Origin: Branchiostoma floridae
Lineage: Eukaryota; Chordata; Leptocardii; Amphioxiformes; Branchiostomatidae
Assembly: GCF_000003815.2 (NCBI RefSeq)
Contig: NC_049986.1
Location: forward strand, 13,575,805 to 13,639,804
Direction of reading: 5' to 3'
Length of the DNA: 64,000 bases
The notes under the pieces are model-generated. The model was not told the DNA's origin. It made no database searches and was given only the letters and a program-made list of their open reading frames with translations. The translations under genes and the position numbers were made by a program. Every line of letters starts with the position of its first letter. Within the stretch, counting starts at the first letter, position 1. Shown here in pieces: positions 35,120-49,635 of this stretch.

Positions 35120-38100
35120 GGGGTCTTGACGAAGTTTTTCCCAATTGATAAATCATATAGCTCATAATTCTTTCGCAAAGGCTTCTTGTGGAAATGTCTT
35201 TAGCATGTGATACATGTGCTTGTGTTATCTCAGGGGTTGGGCATACAATGTAATGGAGGGACGGGCTCTGGGTAATTACGAAAGAAAACAAACCAGGACA
35301 ATGTGACGTCATCCCATCCATCCTCTTGACAACGGGATACAGGACGCGTGGTTCTTTCAAGCAGATGTAGGGGGGGGGGGGGTATTTGTACTTTCGCTAC
35401 ATGTAGTTAAACCCATCTTTAAAGTTTTGCGTTCTTCTCTTTGGATTGGATACAGAAAACTAGCAAATATGGCATGAAGCTTAGGAAGCACGTTTCCTTC
35501 AAGGGTCTTGGAACTACGGCACAAGTCTATCCCCCGTGTTTAATCAGTACCTGGTGTCTCTGACTCTGACTTGTGACGACCGTAGGGAATGTTGCAGGAA
35601 AGTAGAGTCGCCCTGAAGGAAATATCATAAAGATATGGCCACATCAAAGAATTTCACACTGGAAGTGGAAAAAGATTGTGAGAGGGAATTTCCCCCGGGC
35701 CTTTTCCATACCAGCCAGTACCTACAGTGTATCAATTTACCTGTGATTTTTTTTACCGCTATTGATAGTCACGCGTGAGTTTGTTGTCATTGATGTGTGT
35801 GAGTATCTCGCTGGGTGCGTTAGCTTCTTTTGCGTCAGTTAGTCCAAACGAAAGCACCCCCCCCCCCCCGTATATTCCCTCGCCGACTTACCTGGCCGTG
35901 TTATAGTTGGAAATCGAACATACGTTCCTTGAAAAAAATTGCAAAAACGCCGGCAAAAAGGCCTCGGAAGGAGTCTATTAAAATTGGATCATGCAACAGC
36001 AACAAGATGGTGGTAGTTGTCTTTCTTCTACGGCGTAGTCTTGTTACATTGTGGAAGTGGTTTACTACGATCACTGGAGCACAAAGAGACCAAACGGGGT
36101 CATTAAATGTCAGGTTTGGGGCGAGAGTGAGGTGTAGTCAACCACTGACCTTTTCAAAAAGTTGGAGGAGGATGGGGGAAAAGAACTGTCTGTCTAGCCT
36201 CTCCAAAAACGGACGCTAAACATCCGACCGCAGAGCATGCCTGACTTCTGTGTTGCCGGGAGGACTCGGTACGCTCATCTGAGGACCCGGGGAAACCTTG
36301 CTGTTCACCATAAATCACCTGTACGGACCATTACCACTGTGGCGCCGACACGGTTTAGTTGTCATACCCTGATACATTGGATTTACTGCGAAGGAATAGA
36401 AAAGCAAGCTACATATATATAAGACCTAGGTAGTGTCAAGGCAAGGATGTTTCAACATCGTTCTAAAGCAGTTTAATAACAGTCGGGCGGCCATATGGTC
36501 TTGAACTAGTTACCAGGCTTTCGCTCCCTCTTTGAATTTTCTGTTCTTATTACAGATAAAAGTACACATTACAGTTGCAAATTTTTAAGGAAGATGCGTA
36601 TTGAAAATGGTGCAGCGGCCGGACAGAGTAGGTTTCACAAGCGGGTAGAAGTATTGAAATGACGGAAATGGAGCAATCGAATGGGAGGAAGAAAAGAAAA
36701 AGCAATAGGGGAAGGAGGGAGTGAAAGAAGGGGGAGGAGGAATATGAGAACATGAAATAAGAAAGACAGGAAACGAAGAGGAGAATAATCTGTTATATGA
36801 GCACAAGTCCCCACCTCCTTTCTTGATGGTCTTCCTTAGTTGATGGGAACCAAACTACACCATTATTCCAGCCCGTGTCCCAAGAGGATGTAGTGCCACC
36901 CCGACTCTCTGCGCGGTAAACCTACTGACGTCTTTGGAAGCCCATCTAAACTGTTGTCGGGCGTTTTGTTTCCACAGTCAATGACCAAATGATGACAAGT
37001 AGAGATGCTGTGATGAGGTCTGGTGTACCTTCAGAAGTTCAGGCTAACTGACAGCGAGGTAAGAGTGTTAACAGTGAAACTTGTCATGGGTTTTCTATCA
37101 CTCTCATGGTCAGCATGGTTTCTTTGCATGTAGCTAGCTTAGCTGGATCGTGACCCTGTCTTGGCCTATCTTGTTTTATATGGAGCTCTTACGTTAGTAG
37201 TTACTCTATCATCAGTTTCACACCAGTTTGCATGGTGGTATTACATACTAGAAAGTGTAACCAGTAAGCATTTCCAGTGAGTGTTTCTGGCTGTGTTTGG
37301 CATCAGTCCGTTTTATATTTTTCGACCTTATGACCCCAGAAAAACTGGGTCATGGGATGGAGGTAGGGTCAGGTAGAGTACGATGTCATATGTGGTTAAA
37401 GTTTACGGCGTGTGTGGTTGGTTAACTCAACTGTAATGCTAATTCCGACAGAATGGCATTTTGTCATATATAAATTTGATATACTGTACGAGTTTTCAAA
37501 GGATAAGGGCGATTCTTGCCAAACGTCTTGGAGTTGAGCCATAAAGATGATACGAGTTGGTACACTTCGGAGAATAACACATAGGACAGTAACGTTAGTG
37601 TTAGTGACCAAAGGTAGTGGATGCTACCTGAAATGTCTGACCGTTTCCCAAAAATCATACCCAGTTACTTGTGGAGGACCAGCAACGTTAGACTGAAATG
37701 CAGACAAAGTTTCAAAACTATCCCAAAGGTATAACGAATCTCCCCTATAAAAAAGCTGTATGACAATATACCACAGGGAGAATGATTTTCCCAGTCATAT
37801 TGGGCATATAGAAGACTTCCCACCGGTTATTCATTGAAAGATGATCCCATTATGAAACACGATACACCACTGGTGACTGTTCAGCGGAGAACTGAAACAT
37901 GGCGTGCCAACAGAAGAACCATCCCATATTTTAGGTCTCTATGATATGGGAGGGACGTTACACATGAATTCAACGTGACTGTATAAAGTGATGTTTTTGG
38001 AGCTTTTGGTAAAATTCTGTCTGTCAACAGTTGTTACCATTTATCACGTATTGCTATATTCCGGGGATTTATTTATCCTGAGCGTTTACATCCAAAACAC

Positions 38101-39744
38101 CATGTGGTGTTCATTTGTGCGTGGATGAAAAATGGTTCAACTTTCTCCCTATCCGTCTTCCGGAGTCCCACTGCGATAATGTAGGTAGTTATCGTCCTGA
38201 CACGATATGTTTACTTTCTAGATCTATTCAGCACTTTCCTCGGTTTGTTTGCCGATTTAAGGACCGCGTAAAGATGATTCGTGTGCACTGTAATCTATCG
38301 ATGTATCTGCCAAACCTGCGTATTCTATTGTCGTTTTCTTTGGCACTTCATTTTGGTCATCAACCAGCTTGATGATGATGTTACGGGGGAGAAAAAGACA
38401 TCGGGAGAGAAAGTGTGTGGGAGGGGGATGCGTCTATCATAAATATCATTATCAGGCACTATGTATCAGGCCCAGGATTATACAGCATTTTTACAGGATC
38501 ATATTATTAGTTTTCTTACTATCTTCCATATTTTCCTGATCAGCCATATGCATAATGCCTTGTCAAGACAGCACTGTGCCATATGCTTGGGCACTTCCCG
38601 GCTAGCATGACGATCCTATCTGCCACATCTTATCAATTCGTTCTAAACCAGAGGTGGGGTAGGACGACGCCCGGCCGAACAGAGACTGTCAGGGATGGGG
38701 TCGAAAGGACACGGAGAAGTCGACGATGTCGTAGAACATAAAACGACTGACCCGCCCTTTTGATTATTAACGATAGGCATTCCGTCAATACCTTTTGCAA
38801 ACCGTGATACTGTATATGTATTGTATACGCATACGTCATCAGATCACAAACTCCTGCTACATTTCAGAATAACTTCCGTTAACTTCCGTTTGGGTCACAT
38901 CATGACACTGATTGGTTCCGGTTCAAGCATTCACCTGTAAACCGCAGGGAACTTGGACGAGGCGACTTCAAACAGCTTCATAAGGAACGTGTGCTTGCTC
39001 ACTCGATCGGCCTTGGTATTGCTGTAACAACAGTGACCATTTGGTTATTGAGTGACAGCATGAGCCTGTAATGTCCTCAAGAATGCAGCCAAGCACGCTG
39101 GATCATCCTTGTCTTATCGATAACTGTATTGGGTAACAACAGATGCATAGCGAAAGCAATCATGTACTGGTGTCAAAGTCGGGTGGCTCAGCGCCACTGC
39201 AGCTGCACTGGCATTGAACTATCAACTTCTTCCCCTCTGATAACTCGTGGTCATGGGCCAGGTCTCTACCAGACTGACTACGCTGGCTAAAATTTATAGG
39301 GAGAATAATTTGCCAGGGAGTTTCGCTACCAGAAAGAGGAGTTGGGCGGCCGCGCAGTCGGAGGGGAAACATTTACCTGACATGGACGGACTCCCCTGGC
39401 CAATTTCCGATTTCTTTTTTTTTTTTCCGAATTCTACTATCCGCGCACCCCCGCAGGAAGGCCTGGTGGAGGCTAGCTGGACCACCAGCGGCTGGTTAGC
39501 GCAGCGGCCTCTGGACCACGTCTTTCCGTGTCCATCACTCAAGTTCTCCCGCTTTGGTACCTGACAGGATGATTAGAACGGCGAAGTGTCTTCCACTACG
39601 TGGCATACCAGAGGGGATAAGTGGCAGGACCCCATTACCCTGCAGGATGATCTTCAGTCTCTCTGGATGATCTTCGCGTAACTCCTGTAGTCCTGCCGAC
39701 CCCTGCAGAATGGATCACACACAGGTGGAGTCACACATACAAAC

Positions 39745-39899
39745 AATCTCCAAGCAGATCCCACGGTAGCATAAACTAGTATTAAAAGCTGGCAGAGGAG
39801 TGAAGCCGACCTAGGAGCCCGTCTGACACCCTTTGCCGGTTATACTCCTTTGCCAGCTTTGATTCTATCTCATGGTACCGTAGGATCTGCTTGGAGATT
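39745..39899. repeat. 155-bp inverted-repeat element (MITE-like)
   Basis: The left arm (AATCTCCAAGCAGATCCCAC at 39745 onward) and right arm ending at 39899 are reverse complements over about 28 bp with about two mismatches. A second inner pair (AAAGCTGGCAGAGGAGT against ACTCCTTTGCCAGCTTT) extends the fold, so most of the element could form one long hairpin. There is no coding content. Confidence 0.75.
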
Positions 39900-40770
39900 A
39901 CATACTATTACACGCACCTTCCGTGAGGACAAGAACTCCGCCCTACATCTAAGGACACGTCGGACCGCAAAGACGATGAGGGTCACGACAGCATCAACAC
40001 AAACCATGGCTCCTGCATTAGGAATATATCGAAACTGTCAAGGTTGGGCACACGGGACTTGTCCATCGGTGTGAGTCTTGAAACTTTAGACATAGGGGTT
40101 ACAGGTTAGTCCTTTCGTTAAAGAGAAAGGCAACGCTTCAGGCTGGTTCTGATTGTTGCCACCTAAGGAGATGTCTGCGACATGTCTTACAAATATTCCC
40201 TCCCCCGGTCACGGCTCGAACTTCGTAAATTCAAAGATTGGCGCCACGTAGCGTGCACGGTCATGTCACACCAGGGATGGAACATCTGCCTTTGCCTCAC
40301 CTGACCCGAAGGCACGACCTTCTCATCTGTCATACATTTTTTTAAGTGGTACGTGACACGATATGCATCTCCATCTCTTCAGACCTTGGCTGGTGTAACA
40401 CTATTTACCGGGTGGTCGGAAAACAGAACCCTGTGCAGTTCTAGTCCCTCCTCCTAACGCCTCTCTTTATCATCATCATAACCGTCCCTATCATCTCCAT
40501 CACATGTTTATTGTGAATACCGCGAAGTCACCTACATGTATCTAAAGTTATTATGCGGGCGTGGTAGATAGAATTATCTTCCAGATCATGTCTGAACCCT
40601 GCTCTCATTGTATAATTAAGCTAAATCGTTGACTTTTGAGACACTCTATTGCATGAAGAAAATCTTTAACTTTGACACGATAGTCGACCTTTGGTGGATG
40701 TGCGCATATCATGATGTGGTTAGAATTGTTCACATATTCTAGTTTTATGTGATATGACGTTTATCTGCCA

Positions 40771-40802
40771 TGTTGTGTTGTGTTGTGTTGTGGTGTGTTG
40801 TG
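40771..40802. repeat. TGTTG pentanucleotide microsatellite
   Basis: About six units of TGTTG with one variant. Confidence 0.9.
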
Positions 40803-43800
40803 CCAGTGTATTGTTATGCATTTGAGTCTGTGTTTTCCTTCGTTGATGCCTGTATACTCTTATTGTCTCGTCGGGAGTTTTTGATAGGTGATAGGTAACC
40901 ACATAGATTAGCATCATCAGCACTACCAAATATGTCTGTGGCCTGGAGAGAGCTTTCACGGCTCCCTCGACAACCACAAACTCTGTTCATACCACCTGCA
41001 AGTCCTGCTGAAGGCGTCTCTTGGCTCACCAGGTTCTTATCTTCTGATCACGGTTTCCTTTCCTTGCGGTTGTTCATACGACGCCGAGTGCCCGGCCTAA
41101 TGTCTCCATAATTGTGTTGGCTGAGGATGTTCAGAGCGCCTCCAGGAGCTGACCAGGTCGTAAAACAGACAAGGAAAAGATATCAGCTGACGGATGGAGA
41201 CATGTGAGGCAAGTAGGAAGAAATGGAGTTACACTACTCTCTGCTAACATGTGATTACCAGGCTCCTCAAATTCGTGTTTAGTAATACTGTATATACTAA
41301 CGTTAGTACATGTAGTTAGGCAAAGGAATGATTTTATTACATTACTCAAATGAATTTGCCTGTCTCTTATCTGTTGTGTATGGGGCCGTCAACGCAGTGA
41401 TGGGTACTATAAATTCATATATAAACTTAGCTTTGCATTTTGTAACTGGATTATAGCTGGATACTCAACGGTCTCGTCTATCATGATGATTCGTGGCTAG
41501 GTGAGTGTTACGGTACATTTGGTCCCAATTATCGCTACCCTTGACCGGGGACAGGACCTGTGTAAGGACTTCCTGTCACCACGAGTGTTCCAGATAAGGA
41601 GAAGAGGCACACACACCCATCACCTCAACACTGGAGCACGAGGGTCTGGCTCGGAGGACTTGGCATGGCAGTAAACAACTCAGAGAAGGTCATGCTCTCA
41701 ATATCCACATCCTCATGAGTATATCGTTTTTGAACCTCATGAGGCTTATTTAACAGTTATGCCCCATCTAGGATTGCCGTTTGTATGCCTCCGTTTACCT
41801 TTAGCTGTCTACATGGCAGTTATGGCTTATCTTGATGTTTTAATGACGGTATCAATCTTACGACTTTACTATCAGATTTATAGGAGAAAAGTTGTGTCAC
41901 ATGCCTAGCAAGTCAGCGACCTCATCGTCTTAACTGTTCCGTTAGAACAACATTTTCACTGGTTAGCTTTCATCGGCAGTGCTTATTTACCGATGTCATC
42001 AGTATCTGCAAGAGTAAACCATGTGCCGCTGGCTACCTGGGTCAGTAGTACATTCCCGCGGCAGCAGTGAGTAGTGCCACTAGTGGTGGTGTCATACCTG
42101 CGAGACGTGGCCGGTTGAGACGGGCGACAGACGGCCGGCACGGAGGCTACTTCGGTCTTCATGCCTTGCTTGTCCGATTAAGGATCTAAGGTTCCTTTTC
42201 CTGATTATAGATATTCCATATTCCAGAGTGATGGCAGCCTAACACAAAGAAGAAGAGTGCTCTCAAGTCTTGGCTTTTAACATGGAGTGCTGTGGCAGTT
42301 TCTTGAGGAATATCGTCCTTTGATGGGTGAGTCAAAATGCTTACACGTTCGCTTCTGCAATAAGATCTATCTTACTTGTCCAACTTAACATTCTTGTTGT
42401 CGGTTGAACAAGATACCTCCACGGCATTTGGCATTTTGTTGTGAGCAAGATAACCTTCTGAGATCGGAAGTTTTGTCTGTCGCTATTAATGGCGTAATGA
42501 ACAGACGAGGTGTCCGTGACAGGCGGATATACACCGGGCCGCGCCTCCAGGCATCATGTCATAACAACATATCGTGCTTCTATATCATTGAGAGGTACTC
42601 CAGTGTAGTACATTGTACATTGTACTGTGTACTACAGGTCAACAGAATGCATGTTACAATGTGTATGGGAGCTAACGCCATAACCTATTGATATACCGTA
42701 TCCCGAAGTAGCACTGGGACGCCTATTGTGTTTCTTCGTCGTTCGTATCAATGACAAACTTTCTCAGACAACCCTGGTAGATGTTGACAATAACCATGAA
42801 AGAGTTGGTTGTTCCCAGGACATCAGAGAGGAGAAAATGTTCACGGCGTTTTTACTTCTCCTCTGGTGGTCCGTATAGTGGTTCTTTGTGGTTCTTGGCT
42901 GGGTCAGGGTTTGTTTGAGATGCCGAAGATGACTGAATTAAACCGGAGTTTGACAGATTCTTCCCAGACCGACAAAGACCTAACGCCACACAATGGGTGA
43001 ATATTTTAGTATTCAGTTAACAGTTGTTTTATTCCAAGCGTGGTAGGTTTTATTAGAATTATCCTTTAGATTCAATTTCCTGAATCTTCAGGTGGATGAA
43101 ACTTTCGAGTCGAGCACCACATCGGCAATGTGACGTATGTGTGAACAGTCATTGTACAAAATCAATAGCCTGATATCTATCCAATGTCTGCTTTTCTTTA
43201 GGGAACTCGCTACAATTTGATATTTTTGTGGCATTGAAGTCACCAGACCACCCCGCCTCCAGCAAACTCCAAACCTTAGACAAACATACAGACACCATGA
43301 TTGCTCAGCTGTCAATCATCGCGCTATCTTCCTAATCCCACTAATACGGCTTTCTTGACAGCTCCACTAGCACTGTGCTATTTTTGGCGAACCAAAAGTT
43401 TCTGCTCAACAACGGCTATGTTTATTTCTGCAATTCTTCATCCTACCAATACATGTTTACATTGAAGATTAACTTCTGCCTTCGATGATTAGACCTTTTT
43501 CTGTAACAGTTGCATTGCTTTCGTCCTTAACTGATGTTTAAAGAGACGTTTGATGTCCTTTGTTATTAGTGACCCTGGTCACCTTGACGACTGTCTGCTG
43601 TCAGTTATAGAATAAACAATATTACGATTTATCAGTAGCCACGTGCCACATGTCACCATTCAGACTGCACACGAATCTACGTCTCAACAAAACTTGGCTC
43701 CTGTTACGACAAAATTGGCAAATTATAAGACAAGTTAAGAATAGCACGTTGTTGTTTTCGTAACAGTTTTGGGGTTTTATCCACATGAAGAATGAGGCTT

Positions 43801-45485
43801 ACTCATAAAGAAGGAGGCTATGTGTTAAAATCATTTGAATGTTGGTGGAAAAAAACGATTTTTGTAGACATATCTATCGATGTGTGTAAAATAGTCGCAT
43901 GGACCGTGAGAATGTACGTGAGCAATGAAGGGAACTTAGTACAGTGTAATGTGGTGCTATTAACCAGACCATGGGCCTAGACACAGCCTTTCCGTGTTGA
44001 TCTCTGTTTCGCATCATGTATTTAAAGTCTGGAATCTCTTCCTCGACTTTCCCAACAGTTTATACATAGGTGCTGTGGAAAGACACTGCGCGTTTGCTGT
44101 GTACAGACTCCGGAATGTATGAATGTGGAAAGTACAGTGTAGCATCATATTGAACTTATAAGGACATCCTAATGTTTTTCCATCGTTCCCTGGTGACGAA
44201 TGTCTACAGGTCGACAACAAGGACCGCCTTCTGATACCAGATATTCCGTGCTAACACGCTAGACTGCTCAGAAAACTCGCCACCAGTGCTTTGTCAACAA
44301 GAGGTAGATACAAGGGCAGATGAAAAATCAACTTGAGAATAGACACCAGTCAAGATTATTTGGAAGTATGTTTGTCCTTCGATTGCCAGCTCCGACATTG
44401 ACCAGAGAATTATGGCAATCGAGAAAGCTGCAGCGGCGCTGGGAGCTGATGGACAACTGGTGATAGCCACTTGTCACTCGGATCAATGACCTGCGCTTGC
44501 AGAGCACACGAAAATATCTCAGAAACGCGACAGGTGGCATTATTGTAAGGACGCCGAAGATGAGCATGAGATGATCGAATCTTAGGAGGTTAGTTGAAGG
44601 GTTTGAAATCAAGGTCAAATAAAAGCCGTCAGATTGGGTTACGAAAGGTATTTGTTATCTTGATGGCGGGGTTGTACGGCAGAAACTCTGCAGAATCAAA
44701 CGTAGACAAAACCGTCGATCATCCTAACGCCGTGTAATTTTATGGATTCGTTTTGAGATGAGTGTCCAAAAAATCGTTATTTTCTCACACAACTTGGCGT
44801 GGCTTGGTTTTAGTAGAGTGGCGCAGTGGCATTGTGAGCTCAACAATCAAGTTTGTCACTTTCTGACTGGACTCGGTACACCTTGGCGTGGCGTCAACTC
44901 ATGTTTACCTACCGTGCAGACCGCAGAATGGGCAATTAATTTCCCTACCGCAGTCAGTCCCACTCTCCTTCCTGGACTAAAAGCCCAACTGGCCCGTGCA
45001 GTCCTGTGGTATGCCTTCATGTCGTTCTTCCATGTTCGCTGTCAGTCCGTCTGTGCCTGGGACCTGCCCTAACCCCGGGTGCACCTGACCCCACAATTCC
45101 CTCACCAGACGTGTGGGAGCAGGGTTTACGCCTTGTTGGGTTTGCGGCAACAAACCGATCATCAATCACAACGCGTTTATGACAGTTTGCAGCAATTGTG
45201 GGTGTTCCAGACTGTCGGTTCGTCTTTGTGCCCACATTTGTCATGGCACTGATGAATGTGTGACGGCTTCTTTTACAAATGCTTTACATGGTGTTGTATC
45301 CACTTCAACACACAAGTGGTACATTGATTATTGTATCTTCCTCCGTCTTTATCCACTGAAGTTATAATTAGTCCTTCAATATTCCTTTTTGTATTGAAAA
45401 ATCTTATACACCCTTCTAAAACAAGGTGAATTGTCTCGGTTTCTCTTGTAAGGTGTAATCTTCTTTCAGAAATTGCTTGCTTTTA

Positions 45486-45585
45486 NNNNNNNNNNNNNNN
45501 NNNNNNNNNNNNNNNNNNNNNNNNNNNNNNNNNNNNNNNNNNNNNNNNNNNNNNNNNNNNNNNNNNNNNNNNNNNNNNNNNNNNN
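45486..45585. other. Assembly gap (100 N)
   Basis: Placeholder gap in a region without recognised genes. Confidence 1.
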
Positions 45586-48509
45586 TATCTATCCCTTCCA
45601 TCTATCTGGACCATTGATATTGCATTTCTGCGGCCTAGTGCCGACGATCGACTGCAAAACACCACTTACTTTTGCTAACCTCTTAAACTATATATAGCTG
45701 TAAGGCGCCTTGTGTCGTCTAGTCTGTTCCAACAGCGATGACGATGAAAGACTACAAACTCCCTCATATATTTATCAACAGTCGGCCCCTTCATAACTGA
45801 CTGGAGTGTCTGACTTGACCGAGGCCACCGGACTGAGCGAGACTTGGTGACAGGGAGGGTTAGGCCCAACTCTAGACGCCCAAACAGGAATATCCCTCCG
45901 CATGTCCTGTTCTGGTAAGACACGGCTTCCATCGTCAGGTACTGGCATGTCACTCTACTGGTGAGTCTAGCCTCTGAGTTGTCAGAACGGTTTTAAAAAC
46001 AATCTTTGATAGTGAAAGTAAGTTTCCCATCGGGATGTAACGTTATGTCGTCTACATGGAATCTATATCCTATAGTTATACACACAATACTTCAGTTTCG
46101 TTTGTCAAGCCTCAAGAGAAGTACGAAGCGCTTGTTGAGCTGATCCAAACGAACATCCAAGGGTAGTATGTCTGTACTCTCCGAGCAGAGGTTAGGGGGG
46201 AAACATGACATTTTCCTTGTATGTCGTCTTTTTCTATCCACTGTCCCACCTAGTATGTCTGTGGGTACAAGCTTACATTGGTGTAAGAAGGGTTCGGCAA
46301 CAGTTACAGATCCAGCTCGCAGTGGTGCAAAATTTGATAAGACACAACAGATGGATGCATGCTAACGTTGACATTTCTTACATAACTTTTGTCTCAGTTT
46401 GGTCCTTTGTCGCGCCGGCACTTTTAGACAAGAGCCGGGGGTGGCTCGTAGTGTCGAAGAAAAGGGGTTGTCGTTAATTGAACAGGTGGAAGTCGTTCAT
46501 CCATACAAAAACACCAAGGGAAGGCATGGACGTCATGCTGTTCTAGGTTCATATTCCAATATACGAACATGCAAGAAATGATACAGTAGGCAGTGTTAGT
46601 GTGATGGAACAAAGGAATTACAAAGATGTCTTTTATTGTTGTTTTTTGTCTGGTAATACGGTAACAGTGATTTGCAATGTTATAGTAACTTCCAAAGAAA
46701 AAGTGTCATGCTTCGTCTGTGGTTTGACCGCTTTACCTTAGTAACTTGGTAGATATTAAGATAGAAACTGACAGGTGATTTCGTTGCAGCGCCATATCCC
46801 TTATAGATGTCCTTGGGTGTTAACTCCACATAAACCTAGACTGACAGGTCTTGATAATAATTCCCCTGTTCCGGCTTAGTGAAATATTAGTTCTTCGCGC
46901 TAGCTTATGACCAAAGCTAAGTGAGACGACGTTGATAACGATTATTACGATTCCTACGATGATAAGAGCGATAACAAGTACCCGGTCTTGCGTTAAGAAG
47001 CTGTAGGTCATGTTCAAGAACACTGACATTGACCTTGTGAGGACTCCGGTTACCGAGCGTCACCAAGCGTTACAAGGTGATGATCTGGCAAGGGCAAGTG
47101 AGGGACAAAGCATCAACGATTAAGCCTGTGTAACATAGCAGGAAAAACCATCGGCCGACGAGTCTGGTATTTTCAGCATAATATGCCCCATGTTTTCTCG
47201 ATCAACGCGCGATTTTTCACCGAGCCATGTCCAGTATGATGAGGATAGATTTTCAGTTTAAAAATATGATCAAGTGTCGGGCGATTTTTTTTTAAATTCG
47301 GTCACCCTCTGCTGATCACTTGAAAATACGGCCGAAGCTCGACTGTTATTGTTATGAAGGTTTCGGCTTTTTTTTCGTGTTAAGGAAATGCAACATTTAA
47401 GTCTCTTGATGCATGATGCATATACATGTGAGCATTCCAAGTAGATGCTGACACGATCACATTCTGTGTTTGACTTGACCTTTTGGTCAATCCCATTTCC
47501 GGAATTGAAAACTACTTTTTGTTCAAATTATCTCAAGTTAAGTGCATTCGCTAGGATTGAATTCCCGCTCTCCTTTATCGCAATAGCCAGCGTTGAGTAA
47601 GCTAGATTATTCGCAGCGCTGTCTCTCTTCTAATTCTTCAACGTCCATATGGATAATGTTCTGTCTTTCGTACCAACTAATCGGTTTCCCCCAAACAAAA
47701 CATGAACCCGAAGGTTCACCGTGTTATATACATTTCGAGGATCGCGTTTGAACCCTCCTCAATCCTGTATTAATTACACAAACAAATTATACACCATCCC
47801 CTGAGCAGACGGGAAGTTTCATGGTCAAGGTCTGGCAGATGTTCACGTTTCTTCTCATGACCGTTATTGGGCCTGTCCAAAAATTTCCTTGTGATGGGGG
47901 GGATGAGAAGGTCATGCATTTGGGTTGATATCCGCTCGCAATAATTCAAGTTAATAGTTCTCTGTGATGATGTGGGAGAGACATGTGTTATTTCAGGGAT
48001 TTGGTTTGTTTTGAACAGCATGTCGTCTGGCAGGCCTATGATGACATAGTAGCAGGTGTCATTCGGTACGGTATACAGAGCCTGCACAGGCGCGCCTCCT
48101 ACCGACAAAAGAAGCGAAGTCCCGCCCAGGAGCTCTAGACTCCGAGTATCTAACTTTTTATTCTAAGTATTGGTCTGATAGAACGACAGAGCCACGTGTA
48201 CGGGCAAAGTTAAGTATTATAATCGGCGCTTGACACTTAAAGACCACGGACATTTCTCAATGATTCCAGAAGTCAAAGTTGTTATTGCGACTTGCATAGA
48301 CTGTTGAAAGTGTCACAACTTTCTGCTGGGTCTTCAATTCGTTGCATCTCCTGCATGCGTCTAGTGTCAGCCAAGGTGAGTGTCAACTGCATGACGTCCA
48401 CTGATAGGACTAGGCTGATGTTGCGCTTCGAGAACCTAGGGGGGACGACCATTCTTGTTCTGTTGGGCTGGATGTCACGTACCTATAGCTGGTGAATAGT
48501 ACATGTACT

Positions 48510-48795
48510 TCCATGGATAGTGGATAAAGATCTAGAGGGTGGAGGTTCGAGCTCCCCTTGGGCATAATGTGAGGGCATGTATTAGTCACGTCAATTCAGG
48601 ATGGTGGCGTAAAGCCACGGAGCTTCAGGTGTAAGCCTCAGATGTAAAACCTCGGTAGTGAAATAACCCAGCACACTGGATGAGAAGAGTGGGGGTATGG
48701 TTGGCTGAAAATACGAGTCATGGTAAAGGAGTTCACTAGCGGAATAAAAACACGCTTCACCTCAGCTGAGGAGGGCTGATTTACCTTACCTATTA
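48510..48795 (+). mobile_element. Probable tRNA-derived SINE
   Basis: A B-box-like GGTTCGAGCTC at 48544-48554 follows a tRNA-like head with GTGGATAAAGATCTAGAGGG. A roughly 240-bp body with no coding potential follows. It differs from the SINE copies at 16.6 and 63.1 kb. No clear tail repeat is visible. Confidence 0.5.
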
Positions 48796-49606
48796 CAGCG
48801 GTGCCATATGGGATTGAGATTGAAGTTGGGAACTTTGGCCTCTGGCGACAACTGTCTGAGTAGCAGTCTCTTCGGTGGCTGTCGACATAAGATCAGTGTC
48901 AGAAAAAACAACGTTACATTTTCATTAGTGTACAGTCAATACACAACTTTGATCATATAGGAATAACCGCCATATCAGAGGGTGTGAATCTAGACACCTC
49001 TCGATTTGATGATCAGAAGTAGACAACCTAAATAGTAAGATGATGGGAGCCTTCAACAGTTTTTGGGTCTTGCATTGTCACAACCGTCTTTCGCCACACC
49101 TTAATGTTATCGGCAATGATGCTAACAGTTGGGGGGGGGGCAATGTCGATGAGGCCATGAGGTCGATTTAAAGGATAAAAGATTACTACACAACCGGCGC
49201 ACACAAGTGAAGTTAGACATCTCTCTAGACCCGTTTGTACTGTATAGAACAGCCTAAATCATGACTGATGTAATAATGGGAAAACTATCAGTGAAAGTTT
49301 CCGTTGCTGCTTTCGTTAAAATTTCACCAGAAAATGTTCAACAAATGCAAGTGCTATAAATAGGAGGGAAGGAGGGAAGTTTAAAGACTTAGATCATCTG
49401 TGCTGCAACGAATGAATATTTTGCTATGATCAGCTATGAAAAATATATCGGAGACACAGGCTGAATAACTTATTATCCGATAAGTCTCGAACAGTCAGAC
49501 CAGATATGACGAAGTTTCGTTAGACACAGAAGATATTCTGAATGTACCTGCAGTATCGAAGATCAGTAGCCTACCGCTTGGGAAGAACAACTCTTAGATT
49601 CTGTCT

Positions 49607-49635
49607 ATTATTATCATCATCATCATCATTATTAC
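49607..49635. repeat. ATT/ATC trinucleotide microsatellite
   Basis: A run of TAT/CAT triplets, about nine units. Confidence 0.9.

Noticed and set aside
35370-35869. G13 and C13 runs 475 bp apart as an inverted-repeat pair
   Set aside because: Homopolymers of this length are common and nothing flanking them matches.
46820-47029. 69-codon minus-strand ORF with one strong hydrophobic segment
   Set aside because: It has a plausible membrane helix, but there is no homology, splice or neighbour support, and such frames arise by chance in AT-rich DNA.
47770-48108. 112-codon minus-strand ORF
   Set aside because: There is no recognised motif, and no splice sites or promoter were identified.
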